DNA of 64,000 nt. Origin: an uncultured Planctomycetaceae bacterium. Its GTDB lineage: Bacteria > Planctomycetota > Planctomycetia > Planctomycetales > Planctomycetaceae. How positions within the stretch are numbered: the first letter of the stretch is position 1; each line of letters starts with the position of its first letter. The notes below the pieces were generated by a model, which saw only the letters and a list, made by a program, of their open reading frames with translations, did not search any database and was not told where the DNA came from. A program made the position numbers and the translations under genes. Positions 8,503 through 18,001 of the stretch are shown here, piece by piece. The stretch covers positions 19,562 to 83,561 of the forward strand of contig CALFSX010000153.1 of the NCBI GenBank assembly GCA_937916515.1. Direction: 5' to 3'.

Positions 8503-9441
8503 TTAATGCAGTGTGAACACAGCTGGATCGTCGATGATAAACGGGGTTGACCAGGTCTGACCGTCGTTTTGGTTGACGTTGTTGAAGAACTGAGTCGCAA
8601 ACACTTCAGCGGAATAGCTGTAAGGATAGCTGGAATAAAGATGATCTGATGCACGCAGGTCTTCGACGCCTTGCCGAGCATAATAGTGCACTCGTCCGTC
8701 AGGTGTGACAGACATGCCAAACGTCCACCAGCCTGGAGTCAGCTTGATGCTCTTCACTTCATGACCTGTGTTGTTGCCTCGAATCAGCAGCACAGCTTCG
8801 TCTTCTTCGTAGCGAGGATCTGTTTCGCTGTGGAATTCAAAGAAGAACCCAGGCCAGTAAGATTCTTCTTCTCGAACAGTGCGAGAAAACAGAAAGCCCT
8901 TCTTCTTCTCCGACGTCGTTGTTTTGCAGTCGATGCGGTAACCAAAGTGAGAACCAGAACGGTTCTCCCAGTTCTGAAATGGTGGCAACCAAATTCGGCA
9001 GGTGCAGCTTGGGCTACGAGCAGCTGATGTTTGTCCGATGCGCGAAGAGCAGGCCATCACAAAGTCATCCTGTTCCATCTGCCGGCTTGGCCGATGTGGA
9101 ATTCCGGAATTCAATGTCTGCAGCTTCAATGCAAAATTGCTGCCCGGCAGGCCACCTGCTGGAGCTGGCACGCGTTCAATGACGTCTGGCTGGCCGCGTT
9201 TGGGGCTTTCAAACCAGCGACCGTTGCTGGAACCACCAAGCGGACGACGTTCCAATTCGTCCTGTTCACGGCTGGCCTTTTCACCGTTTGGGTGCCATTT
9301 CCAATTAGGATCTTCAAAGTCATCGCCAACATTGCTTTGGCGAATTCCGGTGCCCGGAACGACCTGACCATCAGCACTGGCAAAAAACACAGGAATGGCA
9401 ATAACAAAGCAAGTTACGCGGAGCAACTGAGGCGACTTCAT
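8503..9441 (-). CDS. Secreted hypothetical protein
   Basis: This 312-aa protein has an N-terminal signal peptide (about residues 1-25, LLRVTCFVIAIPVFFASADG). It is rich in Trp, Tyr and Phe and in short beta-like strands (GYRIDCKTTT, WPGFFFEFHSE, GWWTFGMSVTPDGRVHYYARQG), which suggests a beta-sandwich of concanavalin type; that is inference. It ends in FIIDDPAVFTLH. I do not recognise the family. It has no operon partner; 558 bases without a gene lie upstream. Confidence 0.72.
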   Translation of the reverse strand: MKSPQLLRVTCFVIAIPVFFASADGQVVPGTGIRQSNVGDDFEDPNWKWHPNGEKASREQDELERRPLGGSSNGRWFESPKRGQPDVIERVPAPAGGLPGSNFALKLQTLNSGIPHRPSRQMEQDDFVMACSSRIGQTSAARSPSCTCRIWLPPFQNWENRSGSHFGYRIDCKTTTSEKKKGFLFSRTVREEESYWPGFFFEFHSETDPRYEEDEAVLLIRGNNTGHEVKSIKLTPGWWTFGMSVTPDGRVHYYARQGVEDLRASDHLYSSYPYSYSAEVFATQFFNNVNQNDGQTWSTPFIIDDPAVFTLH

Positions 9442-9999
9442 GTCGCGGTCCCCTTCTCTGGCAGGAATCCGTTATCGGAGGAATTTCTTGAAGAGCTCTC
9501 AGGCAGCCCTTCTCGCATCCATGCGATCAGGGCAATTTGCTTGAGTGTGTGAACCGGTTGACTGACTGCAACTGGCCGTACCTTCAGCATCATGCGGAAA
9601 GTGGCGGCAAATCAACAATCAAAGCCCACAGCCGGAGATATCGGCAATCCCGACACAGGCATCACAGCCAAATCCACCGCATCAGCCATGCTCAGCCGTT
9701 CTGACGTGGCTTAACCGTTGCCGTTTACCACCCTTGTTTAATCGTTAATGTCAGCGAAGTAGCCGTTCTGGTTTTTCGGCAAAAGCTGCCGGTGTTATCC
9801 TTGGTCGCAGTCGATCGGAAGTCTGCCTGACAAAAAAATGCGAAGGGCTGTCGGGCACCCGGCGAAAACAAGCTCAACAGAACAAGGCAAAGCAGCGGCC
9901 CGCGAATCACGCAACCGCCCAAAGGACGCTCGAAACCGAACTAAATTGAACGCAGGACGCACCCAAACCTGCGACGTTAGAACTCAGAAATGTTGACCT
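9442..9999. other. Intergenic stretch without a recognisable gene
   Basis: This 558-base gap lies between a minus-strand and a plus-strand gene, so it must hold both promoters, but I see no convincing promoter pair. Short open frames here lack start signals and coding character. No repeat of the families listed elsewhere is present. Confidence 0.5.
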
Positions 10000-10995
10000 A
10001 TGCACGCGACCGAATTTCTAGCAAAGAACAGTACACTGCCTGAAGTGCCCGTGCTGGTTCTTTATGGAACGGAACGTTTTCTGAAGATGGAAATTCTGAG
10101 CCTGATTCCAGGTGCCGCCGAAGACGACGACTCAGCAGAAGTCACTCGAGTTAACGGGAAAGATGCGGAACTGAGAACAGTGTGCGACGAATTGCTGACG
10201 GTGTCGATGTTCGGCGATCAGCGAATTGTGATGATTGACGAAGCCGATGAATTTGTGACCAAAAACCGCCCCGGTCTGGAAAAGTACGTCGAAAAGCCAG
10301 CCCGAACATCACTGTTGATTCTGGATGTGAAAAGCTGGCCGAAAAACACAAAGCTGGCAAAAGCGACGGCCAAAGTCGGCTTAAACATCGAATGTGGCGA
10401 ACTTAAGGGCGCAGCTTTGGCGCAGTGGCTCATTCGCACCGCAAAAGAAGAACACCAAAAGAAACTGGATCACACAACCGCCCAACTGATTGTGCAGCTT
10501 GCTGGCGACAGCCTGGGCTTGCTCCAACAGGAACTCAACAAGCTTGTTTCCCTGGTGGGCGACGTCGAAACGATCACTCAGGAAGACGTAACCCGAGTCG
10601 TCGGCGGTTGGCGTTTGGAAACCACATGGACCATGCTGGACGCCATTCGGGACGGGCAGGTCGGAATGGCGTTGGAATGCCTGGACAAGCTGATTCTGGC
10701 GGGTGACGCTCCGCAGAAAGTGCTGGGCGGCCTTACGTTTACGTTTCGAAAATTCGCTGAAGCCACTGAATACGCTCGCCAAACTCGCGACCTGACGGGA
10801 GCTCTAAAATCAGCGGGAGTTTTCCCAAACGCCGTTGGAGCTGCGGAAGGCTATCTGAAACGAATCGGCTTTGAAAAAGCCAGTCGCATTTTCCAGATGC
10901 TGGTGGAAGCAGACGCCAACATGAAAGGCGGCAGTAGGGTTGATCCGAAATTGCAGCTGGAAGCGCTGTTTGTGCAGCTTGCAACTAAGGCCTGA
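10000..10995 (+). CDS. holA: DNA polymerase III subunit delta
   Basis: This 331-aa protein matches the HolA layout: VPVLVLYGTERFLKMEIL at the start (the AAA-like nucleotide-fold lid), SMFGDQRIVMIDEADEF, then LIRTAKEEHQKKLDHTTAQLIVQLAGDSLGLLQQELNKLV, GGWRLETTWTMLDAI, and a C-terminal collar domain (AEGYLKRIGFEKASRIFQMLVEADANMKGG). Delta opens the sliding clamp as part of the clamp loader at the replication fork. The length is normal. The gene is monocistronic here and convergent with the protease gene downstream. Confidence 0.9.
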   Translation: MHATEFLAKNSTLPEVPVLVLYGTERFLKMEILSLIPGAAEDDDSAEVTRVNGKDAELRTVCDELLTVSMFGDQRIVMIDEADEFVTKNRPGLEKYVEKPARTSLLILDVKSWPKNTKLAKATAKVGLNIECGELKGAALAQWLIRTAKEEHQKKLDHTTAQLIVQLAGDSLGLLQQELNKLVSLVGDVETITQEDVTRVVGGWRLETTWTMLDAIRDGQVGMALECLDKLILAGDAPQKVLGGLTFTFRKFAEATEYARQTRDLTGALKSAGVFPNAVGAAEGYLKRIGFEKASRIFQMLVEADANMKGGSRVDPKLQLEALFVQLATKA

Positions 10996-11030
10996 AGCCC
11001 ACACGGCACTCACGTTCTAAAAACCAAAAA

Positions 11031-11636
11031 CTATGCCTTACGATGGCGGCGATAGTCCCAAAGCACAACCAGAAATGCGACAAGGTCGTAAACGGAATGT
11101 GCCGTAATCGGTATCAGCAGATTGGGCGTTGATTCCAGGCTCATCAACGCTGTCAGGTACAGCCCGGTAAGTCCGGCAAGCCACGCGTATAGTGGTGTAA
11201 TTGCGTGAGCCAGACCGAACAGGATGTTCACAAACATGATCGCAAATGTGGGGTTAATCGATCTGGCCCACTGAAACAGGAAGCCTCGAAACAGCACTTC
11301 TTCGCAAATCCCCGCCATCAAGGACAGGAACACAATGTCGATCAAACGACACTGATCCAGCATAGGGCCAATTAAGTCACGCAGGAACACGCGTATTTGA
11401 TTAAGTCCGTTGCTTCTGGACAAAAACGAAGCCACCAGAATCAGCAACATCGGCCCAGTTGCCAACACGCCCGTCCCAAATGACTTCCACGACCAGTGCA
11501 ATTCAGCCGTGGGATGAACGTCCATCAAGAACCCAAGAGCGAATGCCACCAACAGCATGCCGCCTTCAAACAGCCCCGCTCCCGTTAAGAACTGAGACAG
11601 AGTTAGCGGCTCTGATGGTTGTGAGTTGTCTGGCAT
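11031..11636 (-). CDS. CPBP family intramembrane metalloprotease
   Basis: This 201-aa polytopic membrane protein has about five to six hydrophobic segments. The CAAX-protease/bacteriocin-processing motifs are present: EEVLFRG (Glu112-Glu113), FGLAH (His144) and a third histidine at 180 in ITAHSVYD. These residues bind the metal and catalyse peptide cleavage within the membrane. Substrate unknown. The start was placed at ATG 11636 (MPDNSQ); the open frame extends 23 codons further without support. Upstream on the same strand lies a candidate small RNA with its own terminator. Confidence 0.85.
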   Translation of the reverse strand: MPDNSQPSEPLTLSQFLTGAGLFEGGMLLVAFALGFLMDVHPTAELHWSWKSFGTGVLATGPMLLILVASFLSRSNGLNQIRVFLRDLIGPMLDQCRLIDIVFLSLMAGICEEVLFRGFLFQWARSINPTFAIMFVNILFGLAHAITPLYAWLAGLTGLYLTALMSLESTPNLLIPITAHSVYDLVAFLVVLWDYRRHRKA

Positions 11637-11886
11637 TTTAAGGTTGTCTTTGAGTTTACAAGAAACGCGACACCTGCTGAATGTGCCAGCAAAATGCAAC
11701 AACACGCGACTCTGGCTTTACGGCATTGACGAATCGCCGCACCCCAAACGCTTGGCACGATAATACCGGACTGCGCATGAGATCGGTCTTCGCAAACATC
11801 AACCGTCGACAGAAACGGACAAGTACCTGTAGCGACCGGCGTTGCCTGAACCGTAGCGAGTCGCCAGAAGTGCGAAAAGGCAAAAG

Positions 11887-11928
11887 AAAAAAGGCCGATC
11901 GGAATCCAAAGAATCCGTCGGCCTTTTT
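11887..11928 (-). terminator. Intrinsic terminator at the end of the candidate small RNA
   Basis: Read on the minus strand, GGCCGACGGA pairs with TCCGATCGGCC with one bulged A and is followed by six T. A-rich sequence on the other side means it could also stop plus-strand transcription. Confidence 0.8.
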
Positions 11929-12110
11929 CAGTAGTGGAAGTATTCAGGTTTCTCAGGCCTTCAACTTCGACACGCTCTCAATTTCTGTAGTTCGTTTCTC
12001 AGGCGAACCACAATCTCTCTCTATTTGCTGCACATTTGGCAGCGACTGCTTTCTCAGGGCAGTCAGGGTTCGGGATCTCACTCCGAACCAGTCTCTCTCT
12101 GAGAAAAGAT
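11887..12110 (-). ncRNA. Candidate structured small RNA with reiterated CCUGAGAAA loops
   Basis: On the minus strand a series of hairpins presents the same 9-nt loop on different stems. The loop CCTGAGAAA lies on a 6-bp stem (12044-12064), on a 5-bp stem (11990-12008) and on a weak 3-bp stem (11946-11960). A related loop AGTGAGATC tops a 7-bp stem (12067-12089), and a further hairpin GCTGC/GCAGC lies at 12027-12043. The 5' part holds TTTTCTCAG, complementary to the loops. The RNA ends at a strong terminator (11887-11928). The loop copies fall in different reading frames, so protein coding does not explain them. I found no convincing promoter; the 5' end is a guess. Confidence 0.5.
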
Positions 12111-12398
12111 AATAAGCAATCACGATGCCAAACTTACAACGCTGCCTGGCAAAAACAGGCCAACAGCACGTCATCGACCAACGTAAAACATTATCACAAA
12201 ACCACTTACAACAAGTTCACAATTCCGTCACTGGTCCCAGGACTCATCATCACGGCGACCAGGTCAGGTCGAATTTGCAATTTGTACAACTGATTTAGAT
12301 TGCAGTTCTTACAAATCTTGGCGTTTTGTGCATTGGAATTGTCGACCTTTCAAAAGTAGCTTGTCGCCCTCACGCGGCTTAAAGCTATTGGAACATTC

Positions 12399-12890
12399 AT
12401 GTCAGACATCACCCCCGCCAACGTATTGCATCCTCACGACATCTGGATGAAGCGTGCGCTGGACCAGGCGGTCGCTGCGTATGATCAGGGTGAAGTTCCT
12501 GTGGGAGCTGTCATCGTTCACAACGGTCGGATTATTGCGGAAGCCTGCAATCAGCGAGAAACGTTGAATGACCCAACAGCTCACGCAGAAATGATTGCCA
12601 TCACTCAAGCGGCCCAGTCTCTGCAATCATGGCGGCTGATTGACTGCACTCTGTATGTCACTTTAGAACCATGTCCGATGTGCGCTGGAGCGATTGTGCA
12701 ATCTCGTATTCCGTTTGTGGTTTACGGCACAGCAGACCCCAAAGGCGGAGCGTGCGACACGCTGTTTAACATCACGTCTGACATTCGACTGAATCATCAG
12801 GCGGCTGTATTGGGTGGCGTGATGATGGAAGATTGCAAGGCTTTGCTTCAGCAGTTTTTTCGTGAACAACGAGCACTCGGTAAGAAGTAA
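12399..12890 (+). CDS. tadA: tRNA-specific adenosine deaminase
   Basis: This 163-aa protein has the cytidine-deaminase-fold zinc site HAE (His62, catalytic Glu64) and PCPMC (Cys92, Cys95), with [10 protein letters not shown] before them and [24 protein letters not shown] after them, the standard TadA pattern. It converts adenosine 34 of tRNA-Arg(ACG) to inosine. The length is normal. It stands alone downstream of the candidate small RNA locus. Confidence 0.93.
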   Translation: MSDITPANVLHPHDIWMKRALDQAVAAYDQGEVPVGAVIVHNGRIIAEACNQRETLNDPTAHAEMIAITQAAQSLQSWRLIDCTLYVTLEPCPMCAGAIVQSRIPFVVYGTADPKGGACDTLFNITSDIRLNHQAAVLGGVMMEDCKALLQQFFREQRALGKK

Positions 12891-13346
12891 ATGCGGACAA
12901 CAAACTTGAGGGAATTCCTTCAATTCGTCCGGTGCAAATAAGTTCTGAAAACGCGTTCGCGCAGATTCTGCTGCTTCGTGATCGACGTCACACGACTTAC
13001 GTCGATTCGTTCGTGTTCGACAAAAAAGAATGTGACTCAGAACTTTAAACGGTATTGACCCATTTTCGGGCTTGGGTTAAATCTCTTCCCGGCGTCACAT
13101 CCGACACGGCAGTTTCAGCCAGTCAGCGACGTTACCTGTCACGTTTAGTCACTTCAACACATTCGTGTTTTACTGCGGGCTTGCTCAAAGCTCGCTCCAC
13201 TCCAATTCACCCCACCATTCGCAATTCAGCGGTGCGTTCAAGGACGAACCATCGACGAGCTGCGTCTTCTCAACTCTTCTGTCTTGCGAATTTCACGAAC
13301 CCGCAATTCGTCGCGATGCGGAAAGTTCCTCTCAGGGAAGAAACTT
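12891..13346 (+). other. Gene-free leader region with a possible promoter
   Basis: No gene is supported in these 456 bases. TTGACC at 13055-13060 and TTAAAT at 13077-13082, spaced by 16 bases, form a possible sigma-70-type promoter for the secreted-protein gene at 13347, which would give a leader of about 260 bases. AGGGAAG lies 8 bases before that start. Confidence 0.35.
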
Positions 13347-14597
13347 ATGTTCTACCGAAAATTGTTTCTGACTGCTGCAATTTCAGCAGTGCTTACAAAT
13401 CAATCCGCTGCGAACGCTCAGCTCTTCAACCGGGGCTGCAACTCCTGTTCGGCCGCGTCCGCACCAGTGATGCAGGCTGCCAGTTGCACGCCGATTCAGC
13501 CGGTGCAGACATCGTGCTATCAGACGGTACCCGTTACGACGTACCAGCGAGAACAGCAAAAAGTTCGAGTTCCCTACTATCAAACAGCCATGGAAACTCA
13601 AACCGTAACTGTGATGGAACCCGTCACTCGACAGGTCTCACGTGAAATCCCAACTGTCAGCTACAAGACGGTTGTTGAAAACCGAGTCGTTAACCGCGAC
13701 ATGGGACGCTGGCAAACAAACTACACTCCTGTCGCCAAGTGCGATCCATGTCAGGTTGATCCTCGACCAGGCATGATTGGCTGGCTAAACCGTACGGGCT
13801 ATTCATTCCGATCAGCATTCGTGCCGAACTATCGCACATCTCGACAATACGTGCCCAACATGGTCACCTGCAATGTGCCAACCACTCGGCAAGTCGCCGT
13901 TCATGGTACTCAAAAAGTTGTTGAGAACATTACCGAAATGGTACCTCGCCAAAAGACGGTTCAGGTTGAAGTCAGCAAGCTGGCCTGGCGTGAAGAAACA
14001 CAAACAGTCATGAAGCCAACCACGGCTTACCGAACTGTTCCAATCGGCAGCTCACTGGCCTACGGCTACGGTGGCAGCAGCCAGGTAGCGTATGGCTATG
14101 GTGGCAGCTCAATGGCTTATGGTTATGGCGGCTACGGATATCCGGCAACGGCCTACATCGTGGACGAAAGCAACACCAGTCGATCGGCCCTGCTGCCGGA
14201 AGAAGATCCCAACTTCAAAGATACAGACACAACTCGTTCAGCACGCAACACGTTTGACAAAGATCTTCCAGACGATCCAAACGCCCGAACGTTTCAACGC
14301 ACGGAGTCGGATAAACCGGGCTTCCAACGCAGCAGCTTCAACCGCACACTGCCACCAGCGGCTAATGACAGCTTGAAGCAGTCGCCAAACACTTTTAAAT
14401 CGGATGAAGAATTGAGTCCGTTTCCACCAGCAACTCAGCGTGATTCCCGAGCCTACCAGAACAACTACACTCAGGCCACGCTTCGCCCGGCATCTCGTGG
14501 CTGGAAAAGTAGCAGTCGCTCAACTTCAGACAACAGCAGCACTGCATCCGACGATCGAATCGCGATCCCTGGTCTCTCAATGACTGATCGCAACTAG
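13347..14597 (+). CDS. Secreted Tyr/Thr/Val-rich protein (YTV-like)
   Basis: This 416-aa protein has a signal peptide (about residues 1-25, MFYRKLFLTAAISAVLTNQSAANA). The mature part begins with Cys pairs (CNSC, and later CDPC). It is built of repeated short strands such as PVTTYQREQQKVRVPYYQT and TVTVMEPVTRQVSREIPTVSY, rich in Tyr, Thr and Val, like the planctomycete extracellular YTV family (from memory). Three GYGGSS-type repeats follow at about 235-260, then an acidic and Ser-rich disordered tail. It is probably a cell-surface or matrix protein. The start has a good AGGGAAG site; a strong terminator follows at 14785. Confidence 0.72.
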   Translation: MFYRKLFLTAAISAVLTNQSAANAQLFNRGCNSCSAASAPVMQAASCTPIQPVQTSCYQTVPVTTYQREQQKVRVPYYQTAMETQTVTVMEPVTRQVSREIPTVSYKTVVENRVVNRDMGRWQTNYTPVAKCDPCQVDPRPGMIGWLNRTGYSFRSAFVPNYRTSRQYVPNMVTCNVPTTRQVAVHGTQKVVENITEMVPRQKTVQVEVSKLAWREETQTVMKPTTAYRTVPIGSSLAYGYGGSSQVAYGYGGSSMAYGYGGYGYPATAYIVDESNTSRSALLPEEDPNFKDTDTTRSARNTFDKDLPDDPNARTFQRTESDKPGFQRSSFNRTLPPAANDSLKQSPNTFKSDEELSPFPPATQRDSRAYQNNYTQATLRPASRGWKSSSRSTSDNSSTASDDRIAIPGLSMTDRN

Positions 14598-14784
14598 TGT
14601 TTTCAACCGCGACATTTCGTAGTGGAACGAAACCAAACCAACGCAACAGAACCACTGGCTGTGAAACACCGCCAGCCGTCCCTTCCTGATTTCCACGGCT
14701 GGCATCCCTTCCCCAACTCCTTTCACATCCCTTCAATCCCCTCCCCAACTCCCTTCTCTTCGTGTTCCTGATGCGTCCCCTCGC

Positions 14785-14814
14785 GGCACCGGTATCATAC
14801 CGGTGCCCTTTTTA
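14785..14814 (+). terminator. Intrinsic terminator
   Basis: GGCACCGGTAT and ATACCGGTGCC form a perfect 11-bp stem with a minimal loop, followed by CTTTTTATT. It lies 190 bases after the YTV-like gene. The rest of the gap 14598-14977 shows no gene. Confidence 0.88.
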
Positions 14815-14977
14815 TTGCGCGAAATTCAAAATCGACGATCCTGAACGATTTCCGGGGAAGCAATGTCTTCAGTTACCGCTAACAACGCAGCGTTGCCTTG
14901 ACGCCAAGTACAGCCAACCTTCAAACTTCGCCACAAATACCTCAACGTGAACTATCGCGCCGGGACATTTATGAATC

Positions 14978-15928
14978 GTGTCGAAAGAGTGTTTCTTGTC
15001 CTCTGAAACTGAACCATCATCGGAGCAACACAAGCCCTCAGCGGCACCAACAGGTGATGCAACGACTGCCGAAATGATTCTGATGGGCACCGGAACCAGC
15101 ATTGGTGTTCCGGTGGTGGGTTGCAACTGCCACGTTTGCAAGTCGACGAACCCCAGAAACCACCGCCTGCGCTCCGGCGTTCTTGTTAACGCTCCGCAAG
15201 GTGAATTCGTCATCGACACCGGCCCGGAACTTCGGCTGCAGTTGCTTCACAATGGAGCATCACTGGTACGAGCTGCCTTGTTCACGCATGCTCATGCAGA
15301 TCATATCATGGGCCTGGACGATCTAAGGATTTTCGGATTTCGCATTGAGAAAGAACTGTTGGATATCGGCCGACGCGAAGCAGAACAGGCGGGCACGGAA
15401 TTCGACGAAGCTGCCTTCCAATTGTCTCGACCTGGCCAGATTCCGCTGTATTGCGAACGAATCGTTGAGGACGCCATTCGACATACCTTTCACTACGCAT
15501 TCTCTGACCCATCCGGCCACAGCCATCGTTTTGCCGCTCCCAGACTTTGTTTTGAACAAGTTACCCCCGGCGAAACGTTTCGCATTCTGGGGTTGGACGT
15601 GTTACCGATTCGCCTGAATCACGGCCAACTGCCGATTTTGGGTTACCGCATTGGCAACGTGGCTTTCTGCACCGATGTCTCCACGATTCCGGCTGAAAGT
15701 CGCGAACTGCTGCAGGGCCTGGATACTCTGGTGATCGACGCACTTCGCTATAAACCTCATCCAACACACCTGACCGTCGACCAGGCCGTTCAGTGGGCCA
15801 ATCGGCTGCAACCACGCCGAACCATTCTGACTCACATGTCACACGAACTTGAATACGACCAACTGCAAAACGAACTGCCAGATGGCATCGAACCCGGATA
15901 TGACGGCCTGCGAATTCGATTGGTATAA
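14978..15928 (+). CDS. MBL-fold hydrolase, PhnP-like phosphodiesterase
   Basis: This 316-aa protein starts, after a weakly conserved 30-residue leader, with MILMGTGTSIGVPVVGCNCHVC, the opening typical of PhnP/cyclic-phosphate phosphodiesterases of the metallo-beta-lactamase fold. The metal motif THAHADH is followed by GLDDLR, a later histidine in LNHGQ, the Asp in FCTDVS, and a final histidine in LTHMSHE. It probably hydrolyses a cyclic or diester phosphate. The GTG at 14978 gives the longest product; ATG 15074 would start exactly at the conserved region, so the start is uncertain. Confidence 0.82.
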   Translation: MSKECFLSSETEPSSEQHKPSAAPTGDATTAEMILMGTGTSIGVPVVGCNCHVCKSTNPRNHRLRSGVLVNAPQGEFVIDTGPELRLQLLHNGASLVRAALFTHAHADHIMGLDDLRIFGFRIEKELLDIGRREAEQAGTEFDEAAFQLSRPGQIPLYCERIVEDAIRHTFHYAFSDPSGHSHRFAAPRLCFEQVTPGETFRILGLDVLPIRLNHGQLPILGYRIGNVAFCTDVSTIPAESRELLQGLDTLVIDALRYKPHPTHLTVDQAVQWANRLQPRRTILTHMSHELEYDQLQNELPDGIEPGYDGLRIRLV

Positions 15929-16176
15929 AACGGCCAGGTTGCAAATCGAGCAGGTTTGGAATCGCGAGACAAAGTAGCCATCACGCTGTGCCTGGTTCGT
16001 GGTGATTCTGAGGAATCGAAGTCGACTGGCTGGAAACCGTCTGGTTTCAATGCGAAAATTGATCGCCCCGGTGAAATGTCGTGCTGGCCCAGTGCCAAAC
16101 ACAATACGCGATGCGGTTTAACAGAAAAACTCGCCGCTTCGAAGAATCCTGAGCAGCGCGAAATTAGAAACAGTTC

Positions 16177-17127
16177 ATGACGCTACCTGAAGAAACTCTC
16201 AAAAAAACTCGCCGACAGAAAGCTTTCGCCGTTCTGCCGACGCTGCTGACTCTTGGGAACGCGATCTGTGGTTTTGGAGCGATCACGATTCTGGCTCGAG
16301 TTGGCCCAACTTTCGATGTCGGGCTGCACGACCCCTCTGTCGCGTGGGACCCGGCCATGGAAATGGTGAAGGCGGCACAGCTGATCTTTCTGGCCATGTT
16401 GTTTGACGCCCTTGATGGCAGCGCCGCTCGACTCACAAACCAAACCAGCGAATTTGGAGCCATGCTGGACAGCCTGTGCGATGCCGTCAGCTTCGGCGTT
16501 GCTCCTGCATTTATGATGTTAAAGCTGGCCGATCCAAGACATCACCTGATGGAAACGCTAAGCGGAAAAATCAGCTCGCCCGTCGGCATCGACCTGCAGG
16601 CTCCGTTCGACTATTCGATCGACTTTCTGTGGGCGATTGCGGCCTTATTTCTTGCCTGTGCAATTCTGAGGCTGGCTCGCTTTAACGTTGAAACGGATGA
16701 AGAAGATACTCACGAAGGCTTCAGCGGCCTGCCTTCTCCCGCTGCTGCGGCTGTGATTGCCAGCCTGCCAATTGGAGTGATGGCTTTAAAAAAGAAAATG
16801 GTGGGAGCCGCAGCTGTCACATGGGCCCAACAAGTAGGGGGAGTTGTTCTTCCGGCGTTGGCCGTAATTCTGCCATTTATCACGCTGGCCACCGCCGTGC
16901 TGATGGTTAGCCGCATCAAATACCCGCACCTGTTTAACCAGATTCTTAAGGGCGATCAGGGCCGCATGCAGTTGCTGCAGCTGGTGTTCACGCTGGCATT
17001 GATCTTTGCCGTTGGTGGAGTTGCCGTGCCGGTTATCCTGTGCTGGTTCGCCTTTGCCGGGCCGTTTAAAGCGGCGTGGGGAAAGTACGTAAAACCCCGA
17101 TTTTCTCGTACAAGTGCCAGCAACTGA
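16177..17127 (+). CDS. pssA: CDP-diacylglycerol--serine O-phosphatidyltransferase
   Basis: This 316-aa membrane protein carries the complete CDP-alcohol phosphotransferase motif D-x2-DG-x2-AR-x8-G-x3-D-x3-D (Asp77, Asp80, Gly81, Arg85, Gly94, Asp98, Asp102). Several transmembrane segments follow. It makes phosphatidylserine from CDP-diacylglycerol and serine at the cytoplasmic membrane. The opening PTLLTLGNAICGFGAI is typical of PssA rather than PgsA. No decarboxylase gene is adjacent. Confidence 0.88.
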   Translation: MTLPEETLKKTRRQKAFAVLPTLLTLGNAICGFGAITILARVGPTFDVGLHDPSVAWDPAMEMVKAAQLIFLAMLFDALDGSAARLTNQTSEFGAMLDSLCDAVSFGVAPAFMMLKLADPRHHLMETLSGKISSPVGIDLQAPFDYSIDFLWAIAALFLACAILRLARFNVETDEEDTHEGFSGLPSPAAAAVIASLPIGVMALKKKMVGAAAVTWAQQVGGVVLPALAVILPFITLATAVLMVSRIKYPHLFNQILKGDQGRMQLLQLVFTLALIFAVGGVAVPVILCWFAFAGPFKAAWGKYVKPRFSRTSASN

Positions 17128-17312
17128 CCACTGACCACTGATCAGATGATCCGCCATTCGGGAATCTCGTGAAAGTTCGACTCACTTCGTGCAATCTGGC
17201 TTTAAGACGCTAGAATCACCCCGCAACATACGTGGCTGACCGCTAACTCGGTCGTTTGCCTTCAGTTTTATCGTCTCTTGCAGACGTAGCCTTTGTTGCA
17301 CAGCTTTATCAA

Positions 17313-17960
17313 ATGTTCACCGGCCTCGTTGAAGGACAAGGTACAGTCAGAATCCTCCAAGAGGAAACTGATGGCCTGCGCCTCACGATAGCCCCTGACG
17401 CCAGCTGTTTTTCTTCCAACGAAGTTGCCATCGGCGACAGCATCGCCATTTGCGGCTGTTGTCTAACCGCCGTGAAAATCGCGGAAGACAGCCTGGACTT
17501 CGAAGCGGGCGAAGAAACGCTTTCCAAAACAAGCCTTGGGGACTTCAAAGTTGGCACGCGAGTCAACCTGGAACGCTCACTGGCCGTGGGAGCTCGATTA
17601 GGCGGCCATTTCGTGCAGGGTCACGTAGACGGCGTCGCCACCGTTGATCTAATCGACCGCAGCGGCGAATGGGTTAACATGTGGTTTAAAGTGCCACCCG
17701 AATTAACGTTGCTGATGGTGCCCAAGGGGTCGATCACCGTCGATGGCATCAGCCTGACTCTGGTGAATGTGGAATCCGACCGATTTTCTGTCGCGTTAAT
17801 CCCGCATACTCTGGAAGTCACCACACTTGGTGATCGAGCTGTGGGGCAACGAGTGAACATCGAACAGGATGTTCTTGGAAAGTACGTTGCCAAACTGATG
17901 TCGCGAGAAGGCGGCGTAAGCCCCTGGGACTTTGTCAATAAAAATACGACCCCTGAATAA
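17313..17960 (+). CDS. ribE: Riboflavin synthase, alpha chain
   Basis: This 215-aa protein starts MFTGLVEGQGTV, the diagnostic N-terminus of riboflavin synthase. It contains two lumazine-binding barrels, each with a GDS-IA-CCLT / KGSITVDGISLTLV type segment, and FVQGHVDGVA between them. It converts two molecules of 6,7-dimethyl-8-ribityllumazine to riboflavin and a pyrimidine. I chose ATG 17313 over the longer open frame. I see no FMN riboswitch in the 185 bases upstream. It sits 41 bases before rsmA and could share a transcript. Confidence 0.92.
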   Translation: MFTGLVEGQGTVRILQEETDGLRLTIAPDASCFSSNEVAIGDSIAICGCCLTAVKIAEDSLDFEAGEETLSKTSLGDFKVGTRVNLERSLAVGARLGGHFVQGHVDGVATVDLIDRSGEWVNMWFKVPPELTLLMVPKGSITVDGISLTLVNVESDRFSVALIPHTLEVTTLGDRAVGQRVNIEQDVLGKYVAKLMSREGGVSPWDFVNKNTTPE

Positions 17961-18001
17961 ACCAACCTCGAACAAACAAACCTGGAACGAAACGGAAGTT
18001 A

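Noticed and set aside
11946..12089. CsrB-type sponge for the CsrA encoded at 58795
   Set aside because: The reiterated loops read CCUGAGAAA and lack the GGA needed for CsrA binding.
11681..12112. Plus-strand frame of 143 codons and a minus-strand frame of 73 codons
   Set aside because: Both run through the hairpin array and a terminator, composition is not protein-like, and the repeated loops fall in different frames. A structured RNA explains the sequence better.
13055..13645. Open frame of 196 codons starting before the YTV-like gene
   Set aside because: It overlaps the YTV-like gene in another frame; only the latter has a signal peptide, a ribosome binding site and protein-like composition.
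17128..17312. FMN riboswitch before ribE
   Set aside because: The conserved RFN-element sequences could not be found in the gap.
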